From Acidovorax delafieldii (GTDB lineage Bacteria; Pseudomonadota; Gammaproteobacteria; Burkholderiales; Burkholderiaceae_C), in NCBI RefSeq assembly GCF_007993815.1, contig NZ_VJWE01000016.1, positions 310,001 through 374,000 of the forward strand: a stretch of 64,000 bases of DNA, written 5' to 3'. The translations under genes were made by a program, and so were the position numbers. Below the pieces are notes generated by a model, which saw only the letters and a list, made by a program, of their open reading frames with translations, had not been told where the DNA came from and did no database searches. Shown here one piece after another: positions 17,940 through 26,473 of this stretch (positions are counted from its first letter, which is position 1; every line of letters begins with the position of its first letter).

Positions 17940-19127
17940 TTACCCCATCCTGCAACCGGCGCCGCTGTCGGCCAGCGCCTTGGCGGCTACGCCGATCACC
18001 TTGTTTTCCTTGTTCTCGACGCGGCGCAGGTAGATGTCCTGCACGGGGTTGTGCGACTTGCTCATCGTCCACTTGCCGCGTGGGCTGTCGATGACTGCGC
18101 TTTCCATCGCCTTGATGACGGCCGGTTTGGCAGAAAGGTCGCCCTTGACCGCGTTGGCGCCCTGCACCAGCAGCAGGCCGGTGTCGTAGCCTTGCACGGC
18201 ATACACGTCGGGCTGACTGCGAAAGGCCTTGGCGTATTCCAAGCGGAACTGCTTGTTGCGCGGCGTGTCCAGCGAATCGCTGTAGTGCATGGTGGTGATG
18301 ATGCCGTCGGCCGCGGGGCCGGCAGCGTCCAGCACGCCCTCGGTGAGGAAGCCCGAGCCGTACAGCGGAATCTTGTCCTTGAGGCCGGCCGCCGCATAGT
18401 CCTTGATGAACTTGGCCGCGCCGCCACCGGCGAAGAAGCAGGCCACGGCATCAGGCTTGAGGGCCGCGATCTCGGTCAGAAGCGCCTGGAATTCGACGTT
18501 GGGGAAGGGCAGGCCCAGCTCCTTGACGATGGTGCCGCCGGCCTTGGTGTAGCTTTCCTTGAAGCCCTCAAAAGCCTCGTCACCAGCAGCGTACTTCCAG
18601 GTGATCCATACGGCCTTCTTGTGGCCTTTTTCGACCATGGCCTTGCCCAGCGCCAGGGTGGGTTGGGAGTTGCTGAACGAAGTGCGGAATACATTGGGCG
18701 CGCACAGCGCGCGGGTGGCAGCGTGCACGCCCGCGTTGGGGATGAGGTTGAGCACACCGGTGTCGCGCGCCACCTTCTGGATGCCCATCTGCACGCCCGA
18801 GTGCACAGTGCCAATCAGCACATCCACCTTGTCGCGCTGGACCAGCTTGCTGGCGTTTTCCACGCCCTTGCTGGGCTCGGACTCGTCATCGACCTTGAAC
18901 CATTCGATCTCGCGGCCGCCGAGCTTACCGCCTTGCTGGTCGATGGCCAGGCGCACGCCGTTTTCGATGGCCACGCCCAGCTGGGCAAAGGTGCCGGTGT
19001 AGGGCAACATGAACCCCACGCGCACCTTGCCGCTTTGAGCACGCACGATGGAGGGCAGCAGCAGGCCCGTGGATGCTGCGCCAACGAGGGCGGCACTGCG
19101 GCTGATGACGAGGCGGCGGGTGGTCAT
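17940..19127 (-). CDS. Branched-chain-type ABC transporter, periplasmic binding protein
   Basis: A 395-residue type-1 periplasmic binding protein (Peripla_BP_6, LivK-like). The N-terminus MTTRRLVISRSAALVGAAST followed by SIVRAQ is a signal peptide; the paired arginines are reminiscent of Tat signals but the motif is incomplete. The mature part opens VRVGFMLPYTGTFAQLG. GGAGACAAGCCCC precedes the ATG. First gene of the operon. The ligand cannot be told from the sequence. Confidence 0.93.
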   Translation of the reverse strand: MTTRRLVISRSAALVGAASTGLLLPSIVRAQSGKVRVGFMLPYTGTFAQLGVAIENGVRLAIDQQGGKLGGREIEWFKVDDESEPSKGVENASKLVQRDKVDVLIGTVHSGVQMGIQKVARDTGVLNLIPNAGVHAATRALCAPNVFRTSFSNSQPTLALGKAMVEKGHKKAVWITWKYAAGDEAFEGFKESYTKAGGTIVKELGLPFPNVEFQALLTEIAALKPDAVACFFAGGGAAKFIKDYAAAGLKDKIPLYGSGFLTEGVLDAAGPAADGIITTMHYSDSLDTPRNKQFRLEYAKAFRSQPDVYAVQGYDTGLLLVQGANAVKGDLSAKPAVIKAMESAVIDSPRGKWTMSKSHNPVQDIYLRRVENKENKVIGVAAKALADSGAGCRMG

Positions 19128-19637
19128 GGGGCTTGTCTCCTTTGTTTAGGCTTAAAGTAATTTACTGCAAGCGTTCGGTGGTGAATACCTATGGGTTACC
19201 CGTACCGGTGCTGGCGTGGGGTTCCGCGTGCATGCGGCGTGGCTTCCATGGTTTCTCTGTCTTCGCTGCTTGAGGCCCGACGGATCCAGGCGACATGGCT
19301 GCGAACGTTGATGGCTGCCGCAGCCAGGGGGTAAATTTGAAACATGAATTAAAATGCATGTATTGGATTTTTGTGCAGTATAGATCGTGTTTTTTGGATT
19401 CGGGTGGCCGATTTGAGCCTGCGTTGTAGGTAGTTTCCAGCAGGGAGGCGGCAGCGGCACCGACCGGTGCCCGGAGGTGTTCCAACGGATCGATGACCTC
19501 TCTCTCTCCTGCAGCATGGCCCTGCCTGCACAATCGTGGACTGATCATCAGACCCGTCGCATATGGCGAGATAGCCCGGCGGAGTGGTAGTGTTGTTGAC
19601 TGCACGGAGCCGGCCACCATTCAGTCTGCGCCGAGTT
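19128..19637. other. Long intergenic region without a recognisable gene
   Basis: These 510 bases separate the leftward binding-protein gene from the rightward HPP gene. The centre (about 19330-19400) is AT-rich and includes TAAATTTGAAA, an 11-mer also found at 11601 ahead of the riboswitch. I see no convincing promoter pair, tRNA or ORF with a ribosome site. It must hold the promoters for both flanking genes and could encode a small RNA that ends at the hairpin at 19638. Confidence 0.4.
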
Positions 19638-19667
19638 GATGCAGCTTGCGGTTGCATCCGCTTTTTT
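19638..19667 (+). terminator. Intrinsic-terminator-like hairpin just before the HPP gene
   Basis: GATGCAGC pairs with GTTGCATC around TTGCG (eight pairs, one G-U), followed three bases later by TTTTTT. It ends 7 bases before ATG 19675. It could end an upstream short transcript or act as an attenuator in the leader of the next gene. Confidence 0.55.
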
Positions 19668-19674
19668 ATTCTGT

Positions 19675-20847
19675 ATGCCTCCTTCTTCCCCCTCCGACCT
19701 TTCTCCTTCTGCGCCGTCCCGGCCGCCATTGGCGGCGCGCCTGGCCGAATGGCTGCGGCATTTCTGGCCCGCCCCGCTGGGTATTGATGGCAAAGAGCGC
19801 CTGCGCTTTGTGGTGGGCGCGGTGATCGGGGTGCTGCTCACGGCATGGCTCAGCCGCTGGTGGGCCCAGGGGAATGGCACTGGACCGTGGATGGTGGCTT
19901 CTCTGGGCGCCAGTGCCGTACTGGTGTTTGGCATGCCCTCCAGCCCGCTGGCGCAGCCCTGGCCTGTGTTGGGTGGCAGCACCTTGTCAGCGCTGGTGGG
20001 GGCGGTCTGCTCTGCGTTGATTCCGGACAAGGCCCTGGCGGGGGCGGTGGCAGTGGGGCTGGCCATCGCGCTCATGGTGCCATTGCGTTGTCTGCATCCT
20101 CCGGGTGGGGCCATGGCGTTGTACGTGGTGTTGACCTCTGGCGATGGGTGGCACCTTGCGGCATTCCCGGTGTTGTTCAACGTCGTACTCCTGTTGATCG
20201 CCGCCGTGGTCTACAACGGTTTGACAGGCCGTCGCTACCCGCATCCTCAGCGTGTCACGCCGCGGGTGGCAACGAGTCAGGGCGCTTTCACTGCGTCGGA
20301 TGTCGATGCGGCGCTGGCCCACTACAACCAGGTGCTCGATGTGAGCCGGGCGGATTTAGAGGGGTTGTTGCACCTAGCGGGCCGCGCAGCTTTCCAGAGA
20401 ACCCTGGGAGAGTTGCGCTGCGCGGACATCATGTCCAGTCCGCCTCACGCTGTGGAGGCCGGCGTGTCGCTGAAGGAGGCGTGGGCCCTGATGCGTTTGC
20501 AGCAAATAAAGGCGCTGCCGGTGGTGGATGCGCAGCGCCAGGTGATTGGTATCGTGACGGTGGCCGACTTCATGCGGCTGGCCAACCTGGACACCCATGA
20601 AGGGCTTGGGCAGCGGTTGCGCACACTGGTCATGGGGCGTGGTGGGCAACCCCAGGCAGTGGGCGAGATCATGTCCTACCCGGTCCAGGTGGCGCGCTCG
20701 GCCCAGCATGCGATGGACCTTGTGCCGCTCTTTTCGCAGGGCGGACACCATCACATTCCCATCGTGGATGATGTAGATCACCTCGTTGGCATCATCACCC
20801 AGACCGACCTCGTGCGTACCCTGGCCTCGGCGGTGCAAGGCCGATAG
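19675..20847 (+). CDS. HPP-family membrane protein with tandem CBS domains
   Basis: A 390-residue protein. Residues about 25-185 form an HPP transmembrane domain with several helices, including the name-giving LHPPGGAMAL. After a linker, two CBS domains follow (about 245-305 with ADIMSSPPHAVEAGVSLKEA; about 320-385 with VGEIMSYPVQVARSAQHA and HHHIPIVDDVDHLVGIITQTD). CBS pairs sense adenine nucleotides. HPP proteins are membrane proteins, some linked to nitrite transport in plastids; the cargo here is unknown. TTG 19636 and ATG 19639 are alternative starts, which would put the terminator-like hairpin inside the gene. ATG 19675 has no clear ribosome site. Confidence 0.85.
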   Translation: MPPSSPSDLSPSAPSRPPLAARLAEWLRHFWPAPLGIDGKERLRFVVGAVIGVLLTAWLSRWWAQGNGTGPWMVASLGASAVLVFGMPSSPLAQPWPVLGGSTLSALVGAVCSALIPDKALAGAVAVGLAIALMVPLRCLHPPGGAMALYVVLTSGDGWHLAAFPVLFNVVLLLIAAVVYNGLTGRRYPHPQRVTPRVATSQGAFTASDVDAALAHYNQVLDVSRADLEGLLHLAGRAAFQRTLGELRCADIMSSPPHAVEAGVSLKEAWALMRLQQIKALPVVDAQRQVIGIVTVADFMRLANLDTHEGLGQRLRTLVMGRGGQPQAVGEIMSYPVQVARSAQHAMDLVPLFSQGGHHHIPIVDDVDHLVGIITQTDLVRTLASAVQGR

Positions 20848-21149
20848 CGGATGGTTTTCGAGGTTCTGGCTGCGAGCGCTGCGCCCGCGCCACAGGGCAG
20901 ACCGGGTGTCCCATAGGCAAAACACGGCTTGTCGCGGTACAATTGACAGGCTTTGCACAGCGCTGACGCCTGTTCATTGAAGCCGTCTCCCGGCCCTCTG
21001 CCTGATCTGCGCCCTGGGTGCAGCGACTCCCACCGCCCGCCATGCACCGTGTGTCGAGTTTCGACAACGCTGCAGCTGCCGTGGTGAATGCAATAAAACC
21101 GCTCAGGCGCCGACCACAGAACATTTGCTTTGAAGAGATAGAGAAACAC

Positions 21150-21401
21150 ATGGCCAAAGAAGAACTCATTGAAATGCAGGGCTCCGTCACGGAAGTCTTG
21201 CCCGACTCGCGATTTCGCGTCACGCTGGACAACGGCCACCAACTGATTGCCTACACCGGCGGCAAGATGCGCAAGCACCACATCCGTATCCTGGCTGGTG
21301 ACAAAGTGTCCCTGGAGATGTCGCCTTACGACCTGACCAAGGGTCGCATCACGTTCCGCCACCTCGCCGGTCGCGGTCCTGGCCCTTCCTCCAGCCGCTG
21401 A
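21150..21401 (+). CDS. infA: Translation initiation factor IF-1
   Basis: An 83-residue IF-1 that binds the 30S A site and helps start-codon selection. [40 protein letters not shown] and [20 protein letters not shown] are diagnostic of the S1/OB-fold protein. The C-terminal tail RGPGPSSSR extends past the usual 72 residues and resembles the second infA copy of Burkholderiales that lies outside the ribosomal-protein cluster. That there is another copy elsewhere in this genome is inference. The upstream AGAGATAGAG gives a weak ribosome site. Confidence 0.95.
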   Translation: MAKEELIEMQGSVTEVLPDSRFRVTLDNGHQLIAYTGGKMRKHHIRILAGDKVSLEMSPYDLTKGRITFRHLAGRGPGPSSSR

Positions 21402-21589
21402 TCTTTCCGTTTTCGGTCCGTGGCAGACCGAGGCGGTTCTATAGTTTTTTCTGGTTCGTCTCTTGCCACGTCGCGTTCGCGCGACCGTTCCCTCCTGCGA
21501 TCTCTTCGCCCTGCTACTTTCTAAAAAAAGTCAAAAAAGCAGGCGATGAGCCAAAAACAGGGGAATTGGCGGGTTAGAATACGAGCTGT

Positions 21590-21666
21590 CGGAGCGTAGC
21601 GCAGCCTGGTAGCGCATCTGCTTTGGGAGCAGAGGGTCGCGAGTTCGAATCCCGCCGCTCCGACCA
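21590..21666 (+). tRNA. tRNA-Pro (anticodon TGG)
   Basis: A 77-base cloverleaf. The acceptor stem CGGAGCG pairs with CGCTCCG, followed by the discriminator A and an encoded CCA. The D arm contains AGCCTGGTAGCGC. The anticodon stem TCTGC/GCAGA holds the loop TTTGGGA with anticodon TGG at 21624-21626. The T arm includes GTTCGAATC. TAGAAT at 21575-21580 may be its -10 element. Confidence 0.98.
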
Positions 21667-21673
21667 ATGTTTG

Positions 21674-21707
21674 AAGGCCTTGCAGCAAATGCTGCAAGGC
21701 CTTTTTT
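21674..21707 (+). terminator. Rho-independent terminator after tRNA-Pro
   Basis: AAGGCCTTGCAGC and GCTGCAAGGCCTT pair perfectly (13 bp) around AAAT and run into a T tract. It starts 7 bases after the tRNA. Confidence 0.93.
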
Positions 21708-21887
21708 CTTGCCCCGCCTGGTGCCTTTCAACGCAGAGGCGATCGGGGTCTCGGGGGCGAGCGGAAATGGGCTATTCACCACCATCGTTTCCAGCAGGCT
21801 CGCGGAATCTACGTACCATTGTGGCCATCGCCGGTTGGCTCCCATTCGCACCGCCCCTGCCGTTTACCGCGCACTGTGCTTGCTGGT

Positions 21888-22709
21888 ATGTCCATGACCT
21901 TCTCTGTGCTCTCTAAAGCCGCTGCCGTACCGTTGCCCCAGTCCGAAGCGCTTGCCCTGCCTGCAGTGCAGCGATACGACGCGGTTGATGCTCTGAGGGG
22001 AGTCGCCATGGTGTGGATGACGGTGTTCCACTTCTGTTTTGATCTGAGCCACTTCGGCTTGTGGTCACAGAATTTTCGTGTGGATCCGTTCTGGACCACG
22101 CAGCGCACCTTCATCGTGAGTCTTTTCCTGTTTTGCGCGGGACTGGGCCAGGCCATTGCGTTGCATCAGGGGCAGGGCTGGCACCGGTTTGGGCGCCGCT
22201 GGGTGCAGATCGCCGGGTGTGCGCTGCTGGTGTCCGCGGGGTCGTTTGTGATGTTTCCGGCCAGCTTCATCTATTTCGGTGTGCTGCATGGCATGGCGGT
22301 GATGTTGCTCATTGCGCGCTGTACGGCAGGGTGGGGGCGCTGGCTGTGGCTGGCTGGACTGGTGGCGGTGGCCTTGCCGTGGGCTGCGCAGCAGCTTCTG
22401 GCGGGGGTATGGGCCGATGCCGCACCCTGGTTCAATGGGCGAGCCCTGAATTGGCTGGGGTTGGTGTCCCGCAAACCGTTCACGGAAGACTATGTGCCCG
22501 TGTTGCCATGGTTGGGTGTGCTCTGGTGGGGGCTCGCTGCAGGTCAATGGGCCATGCGCGCGCGCAGGGGCTGGTTGCAATGGCCGCTACCCGTGGTGGT
22601 GCGGCCTCTGGCGACACTGGGGCGATGGAGCCTGAGCTATTACATGCTCCACCAACCGGTGATGATCGGCCTGCTGATGGCTGTGGTGTGGCTGATGGGG
22701 CGGACCTGA
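21888..22709 (+). CDS. DUF1624 / heparan-alpha-glucosaminide N-acetyltransferase-like membrane protein
   Basis: A 273-residue polytopic membrane protein with about seven helices. The N-terminal RYDAVDALRGVAMVWMTVFH matches the DUF1624 (COG3503) acyltransferase group (R.......D.LRG.a...M...H), whose conserved His may take part in acyl transfer across the membrane. YYMLHQPVMIGLLMAV lies near the C-terminus. The start is ATG 21888 or ATG 21894. It converges with the downstream isomerase gene across a two-way terminator. The acceptor is unknown. Confidence 0.8.
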   Translation: MSMTFSVLSKAAAVPLPQSEALALPAVQRYDAVDALRGVAMVWMTVFHFCFDLSHFGLWSQNFRVDPFWTTQRTFIVSLFLFCAGLGQAIALHQGQGWHRFGRRWVQIAGCALLVSAGSFVMFPASFIYFGVLHGMAVMLLIARCTAGWGRWLWLAGLVAVALPWAAQQLLAGVWADAAPWFNGRALNWLGLVSRKPFTEDYVPVLPWLGVLWWGLAAGQWAMRARRGWLQWPLPVVVRPLATLGRWSLSYYMLHQPVMIGLLMAVVWLMGRT

Positions 22710-22751
22710 GCCTCGTCGAACTGTCTGGCCATACTAAACAGGCCGAGCCAT

Positions 22752-22780
22752 AAAAAAACGCGACCGAGGTCGCGTTTTTT
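22752..22780. terminator. Bidirectional terminator between convergent genes
   Basis: An A tract, then ACGCGAC, loop CGAG and GTCGCGT, then a T tract. The symmetry suits termination of both the rightward DUF1624 gene and the leftward isomerase gene. Confidence 0.92.
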
Positions 22781-22810
22781 GTGGCCATGACGGCTGGGGG
22801 GCCGAGTGGC

Positions 22811-23596
22811 TTATTCCACCTTGGCCTTGGCGCGCAGGTCTTCCTGGAACTTGGCCAGCTTTTGCTGCTGCAGTTGCTGCGCCACTTGGGGCTTGACTTC
22901 TTCGAGCTTGGGCAGCTCTGCCTGGCGCACATCGTCCAGGCGGATGATGTGCCAGCCAAACTGGCTCTTCACGGGCGTTTCGGTCATCTTGCCCTTTTCG
23001 AGCTTGACCAGCGCTTCGGTGAACTCGCTCACGTAGCTCGATGGGTTGGCCCAGTCGAGGTCGCCGCCCTTGGCGCCGGAGCCTGGGTCCTTGGACTGCT
23101 TCTTGGCGATGTCTTCAAACTTGGCGCCCTTCTTGATGGACGCGATGATGGCCTTGGCGTCGGCTTCCTTTTCCACCAGGATGTGGCGGGCCTTGTATTC
23201 CTTGCCGCTGTTGGCTGCCACGAACTTGTCGTATTCGGCCTGGATTTCAGCGTCGGTGACGGGGTTCGTCTTCTGGAAGTCGGCGAACAGTTCGCGGATC
23301 AGGATGGCCTGGCGTGCCAGGTCCAGCTGGGCCTTGTAGTCTGCCGAGGTTTCCAGGCCGCGCTTTTGAGCTTCCTGCATGAAGATTTCACGGGCAATGA
23401 CTTCTTCCTTGATCTGGCCTTCGATGTCGGGCGTCACGGGGCGGCCCGAGCGTTCGACCTGCTGCTTGAGCGCTTCGACGCGCTCCTTGGGAACTGCCTT
23501 GCCGTTAACAATGGCGACATTCTGGGCGGAAACGGGCAGGGCCAACGTGCCCAGCACGGCAGCGGCAACGAGGCCGGACAGGAGCTGTTTCTTCAT
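22811..23596 (-). CDS. Periplasmic parvulin-type peptidyl-prolyl isomerase
   Basis: A 261-residue exported PrsA/SurA-like foldase. Residues 1-24 are a Sec signal peptide ending PVSAQ. The parvulin domain spans about 138-235: YKARHILVEKEADAKAI, KDPGSGAKGGDLDW, and QFGWHIIRLDDVR are diagnostic. Flanking helices (about 40-130 and after 240, the latter rich in Gln and Lys) form the chaperone part. It catalyses proline isomerisation during folding of envelope proteins. The neighbours bolA, yciB and msrB/selO run in the same direction. Confidence 0.94.
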   Translation of the reverse strand: MKKQLLSGLVAAAVLGTLALPVSAQNVAIVNGKAVPKERVEALKQQVERSGRPVTPDIEGQIKEEVIAREIFMQEAQKRGLETSADYKAQLDLARQAILIRELFADFQKTNPVTDAEIQAEYDKFVAANSGKEYKARHILVEKEADAKAIIASIKKGAKFEDIAKKQSKDPGSGAKGGDLDWANPSSYVSEFTEALVKLEKGKMTETPVKSQFGWHIIRLDDVRQAELPKLEEVKPQVAQQLQQQKLAKFQEDLRAKAKVE

Positions 23597-23662
23597 GCGG
23601 AATCCAAAAAATGAGGGGTTGTTTGCCGACTGAAATCCGGCAGATGTTGACTTGAGGCCGGC

Positions 23663-23923
23663 TCAGAGAACTTCAATGGCGAGGGCGTGAACGCCTTGGT
23701 CAATAAATTCTTGCAGCGCATCATACACAAGGCGGTGTTGGGCCACGCGGGAGCGTCCTGTAAAGAAAGGTGACGAAATTCGCACCCGAAAATGGGTGCC
23801 GAATCCCGTGCCGTTGGCACCCGCATGGCCTGCGTGGGCGGCGCTTTCGTCCAGCACCTCCAGGTGGCTGGGGGTGAGGCGGTCGGCCAGTGTCTGGTGC
23901 ATCTGATCTGCGATGGAGTTCAT
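23663..23923 (-). CDS. bolA: BolA family protein
   Basis: An 86-residue BolA-like protein. The core HLEVLDESAAHAGH, THFRVRISSPFFTGRSRVAQHR and VYDALQEFIDQGVHALAIEVL gives the class II KH-like fold; the invariant His in VAQHR is present. BolA proteins work with monothiol glutaredoxins in iron-sulfur trafficking and affect shape and biofilm. ATG 23923 is chosen over a GTG three codons upstream. The yciB stop lies 15 bases upstream. Confidence 0.93.
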   Translation of the reverse strand: MNSIADQMHQTLADRLTPSHLEVLDESAAHAGHAGANGTGFGTHFRVRISSPFFTGRSRVAQHRLVYDALQEFIDQGVHALAIEVL

Positions 23924-23938
23924 GGGCTTCACACTCGT

Positions 23939-24478
23939 TCAGGTGGTGGGCTCGTCGCCCTTGAGGTGGGGCGCAATGTAGATACCCTGGGCCACCAGGA
24001 AGACCAGCGGAAACGCATAGCCCCACAACTTGAAGTCCACCCAGGCTTCGGTGCTGAAGTTCATCACCACGTACGCGTTGATGGCAGACATGAAGGCGCA
24101 GTAGATGATCCAGGCCACGTTCAGCCGCTGCCATACGGCGTCGGGCAAGTCCAGCTGGCTGCCCAGCAGCATCTTGAGGAAATTCTTCTTGAGCGCCCAG
24201 AGCGCTACCGCCAGGGCCACCGACATAGCGCCATAGAGCACTGTGGGTTTCCATTTGATGAACCGGTCGTCCTGCAGCACCAGCGTGAGCGTGCCAAACA
24301 GCAGGATCAGCACCAGGGTGACCTTGTGCATGGTCTGCAGGCGCCGGTCGATGGCGTAGATGATGGCCATCTGCAAGGCCGTGGCCGCCATGAGCACGGC
24401 GGTGCCTACGTAGATGCCGTAGAACTTGTAGGCTCCGAAGAACAGCAGGATGGGAAAAAAGTCGATCAGAATTTTCAT
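23939..24478 (-). CDS. yciB: Inner membrane septation protein YciB
   Basis: A 179-residue protein (IspZ/YciB family) with five transmembrane helices. It opens [20 protein letters not shown] and contains [17 protein letters not shown] and [20 protein letters not shown], all typical. It is linked to cell division and envelope integrity in other bacteria. It sits between msrB and bolA, an order often seen in Burkholderiales. Confidence 0.94.
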   Translation of the reverse strand: MKILIDFFPILLFFGAYKFYGIYVGTAVLMAATALQMAIIYAIDRRLQTMHKVTLVLILLFGTLTLVLQDDRFIKWKPTVLYGAMSVALAVALWALKKNFLKMLLGSQLDLPDAVWQRLNVAWIIYCAFMSAINAYVVMNFSTEAWVDFKLWGYAFPLVFLVAQGIYIAPHLKGDEPTT

Positions 24479-24502
24479 GGAGTCAGCAAGGAGTCCCGGG
24501 CT

Positions 24503-24916
24503 TCAGCGGTCGCCGGACTCGAAGTCCAGCGAAGCCGAGTTCATGCAATACCGCAGCCCGGTGGGCGCTGGGCCATCTTCAAACACATGGCCCAGGTGCG
24601 CCCCGCATTGTGCACACACCGTTTCGGTACGGACCATGCCATGGCTGCGGTCCACGATTTCGGTGATGGCGCCGGGGATGGCTTCGGAAAAGCTGGGCCA
24701 GCCGCAGCCCGCGTCAAACTTGGTGACCGAGTCAAACAGCTTGGCGCCGCAGCAGACGCAGTGGTAGCTGCCGTCGGCCCAGTGGGCTTCGTACTTGCCG
24801 GTGAAGGGGCGCTCGGTGGCGGCATGGCGCGTGACCTGGAAGGCCACGGGTTCTGCGCCTTTTTCGCGCAGTATGGCTTGCCATTCGGCGTCAGTCTTCT
24901 GGATGGGATGGGTCAT
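24503..24916 (-). CDS. msrB: Peptide-methionine (R)-S-oxide reductase MsrB
   Basis: A 137-residue reductase of methionine-R-sulfoxide in proteins. Zinc ligands are Cys53/Cys56 (CVCCGAKLF) and Cys101/Cys104 ([12 protein letters not shown]). The catalytic Cys124 is in RYCMNSASL, and Cys71 in AGCGWPSF may resolve it. The start overlaps the selO stop by 4 bases, so the two are translationally coupled, joining two redox-stress functions. Confidence 0.96.
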   Translation of the reverse strand: MTHPIQKTDAEWQAILREKGAEPVAFQVTRHAATERPFTGKYEAHWADGSYHCVCCGAKLFDSVTKFDAGCGWPSFSEAIPGAITEIVDRSHGMVRTETVCAQCGAHLGHVFEDGPAPTGLRYCMNSASLDFESGDR

Positions 24917-26394
24917 GATGAACAGCTGATCTCGATGGAAGACGCCCAGTCGGGCGGGAAGGCGGCGTAGGCGTCATGCCCCGGGTGCTCGTCAAACGGG
25001 CGCTCCAGCAGCCGCTGCAGGGTTTGGAGTTCACCGAAGTCGCCAAGTTTCGCCGCACGAATGGCCTGTTCGCCCAGGTGGTTGCGCAGCACGAACTTGG
25101 GATTGGTTTTGAGCATCAAATCGGCTTGATGCGCTACATCCATATGCCTTGAGTGCTCTGAATATAGTAGCAACCATTGGTCCAGGCCAGCACGGTCCGC
25201 AAACAGGTCGCGCACGGGCTCCATGTCTTGGGTGCCCACGGCCTGCGACAGGCGGCGCCAGAAGATGGGGTAGTCCACCCGGTTCTGGGCCAGCAGCAGC
25301 AAGATGCCGTCGATGAGAGCGCCATCGCCGTCGCTGGCCTCCCGCAGCCCCAGCTTGGCGCGCATGCGGGCCATGAAGGCCTCGGGGAAAACCGTCTTGT
25401 AAGACTCCAGGGCCTGCTTGGCCAGTTCCTGGTCGCCGATCAGGGGCAGCAGCGCCTGTGCCAGGCAAAACAGGTTCCAGTACGCCACATTGGGCTGGCG
25501 GTTGTAGGCGTAACGGCCTTGCGAGTCGCTGTGGTTGCACACGTGGCCGGGCACAAACGCGTCGAGAAACTGAAACGGCCCGTAGTCAATCGTCAGGCCC
25601 AGGATGCTCATGTTGTCGGTGTTCATCACGCCATGGCAAAAGCCGACCGCCTGCCACTGCGCCATGAGGCGTGCGGTGCGCTCGCTCACGGCCTGCAGCA
25701 GGGCGGCGTACGGGTTGCCTGCCAGGTCGGTACTGCCCCGGCATTCGGGGTAGTAGCGGTCGATGACGTAGTCGGCCAGCGTTTGCAGCGCGGCCTCCTG
25801 GCCGTTGGCAGCAAAGTGCTCGAAATGACCAAAACGCACAAAGCTGCGTGCCACGCGGGTGACGACGGCAGCGGTCTCGATTTCTTCGCGGCGGACATGC
25901 GCGGGAGAGCCGGTGATGCACAGTGCGCGCGATGTCGGCACACCCAGTCCGTGCATGGCTTCGCTGCACAAAAACTCGCGGATGCTGGAGCGCAACACCG
26001 CACGGCCATCGCCCATGCGAGAGTAGGGCGTGCGGCCTGCACCCTTGAGCTGGACCTCCCACCCCGTAGCCGTCTCTCCGAGCAAGATGGCGCGCCCATC
26101 GCCCAGCTGACCAGCCCAGACGCCAAACTGGTGTCCGCTGTACACGCTGGCCAGGGGGCGCGAGCCTGCCAGCAGGCGGTTGCCGGTAAAGGCCTGCAGG
26201 GCCTCATCGCTGCGCAATGCGGCTTCATCCAGCCCTAGCAGTTGCGCTACGGCGGGGCTGGTGCCTACCCAATGGGGCGTGGGCAGAGGGGTGGGGCGCA
26301 GTTCGGTGAAAAAGTCGGTGCCCAGCGCGGCAAAGCGGTGGTCCCAGGCGAGGCCGAGGTCGGTGTGGGCGTCGCTGTCGGCAGTCAGGGTCAT
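24913..26394 (-). CDS. selO: SelO/YdiU-type protein adenylyltransferase
   Basis: A 493-residue pseudokinase-fold AMPylase that transfers AMP to protein hydroxyls in redox regulation. Motifs are [38 protein letters not shown], and the catalytic [20 protein letters not shown] with its Asn and Asp residues. ATG 26394 begins [12 protein letters not shown]; the open frame upstream has no family sequence. Residues about 409-431, before the conserved [10 protein letters not shown], read [18 protein letters not shown] and are encoded by a copy of dispersed repeat family 1. The enzyme core is intact. The repeat may have replaced a loop of the usual protein. Confidence 0.95.
   Translation of the reverse strand: MTLTADSDAHTDLGLAWDHRFAALGTDFFTELRPTPLPTPHWVGTSPAVAQLLGLDEAALRSDEALQAFTGNRLLAGSRPLASVYSGHQFGVWAGQLGDGRAILLGETATGWEVQLKGAGRTPYSRMGDGRAVLRSSIREFLCSEAMHGLGVPTSRALCITGSPAHVRREEIETAAVVTRVARSFVRFGHFEHFAANGQEAALQTLADYVIDRYYPECRGSTDLAGNPYAALLQAVSERTARLMAQWQAVGFCHGVMNTDNMSILGLTIDYGPFQFLDAFVPGHVCNHSDSQGRYAYNRQPNVAYWNLFCLAQALLPLIGDQELAKQALESYKTVFPEAFMARMRAKLGLREASDGDGALIDGILLLLAQNRVDYPIFWRRLSQAVGTQDMEPVRDLFADRAGLDQWLLLYSEHSRHMDVAHQADLMLKTNPKFVLRNHLGEQAIRAAKLGDFGELQTLQRLLERPFDEHPGHDAYAAFPPDWASSIEISCSS
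25100..25174 (+). repeat. Dispersed repeat family 1, copy G, inside selO
   Basis: On the plus strand: GGTTTTGAGCATCAAATCGG, TTGATGCGCTACATCC, ATATGCCTTGAGTGCTCTG and AATATAGTAGCAAC. It follows copy E at 53.8 kb closely (ATCAAATCG at the front, ATAGTAGC at the end). It lies antisense within selO and is translated through without a stop. Confidence 0.7.
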
Positions 26395-26473
26395 GGGCTG
26401 GATTGTCTCGCAGGCCGGATGCCCCGGCGCCCACAGGGCCATGGCAGGGGGGGGAGAGCCTGCACCGCGACCG

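Noticed and set aside
19331-19376. AT-rich segment sharing TAAATTTGAAA and a TATTG-ATTTTT-like stretch with 11601-11640
   Set aside because: I looked for a second GEMM aptamer here and found none of the core motifs. The shared 11-mer may be chance in AT-rich intergenic DNA.
21402-21460. CGGTC/GACCG hairpin after infA as a terminator
   Set aside because: The stem is only 5 bp and the T-rich stretch lies too far downstream to call an intrinsic terminator.
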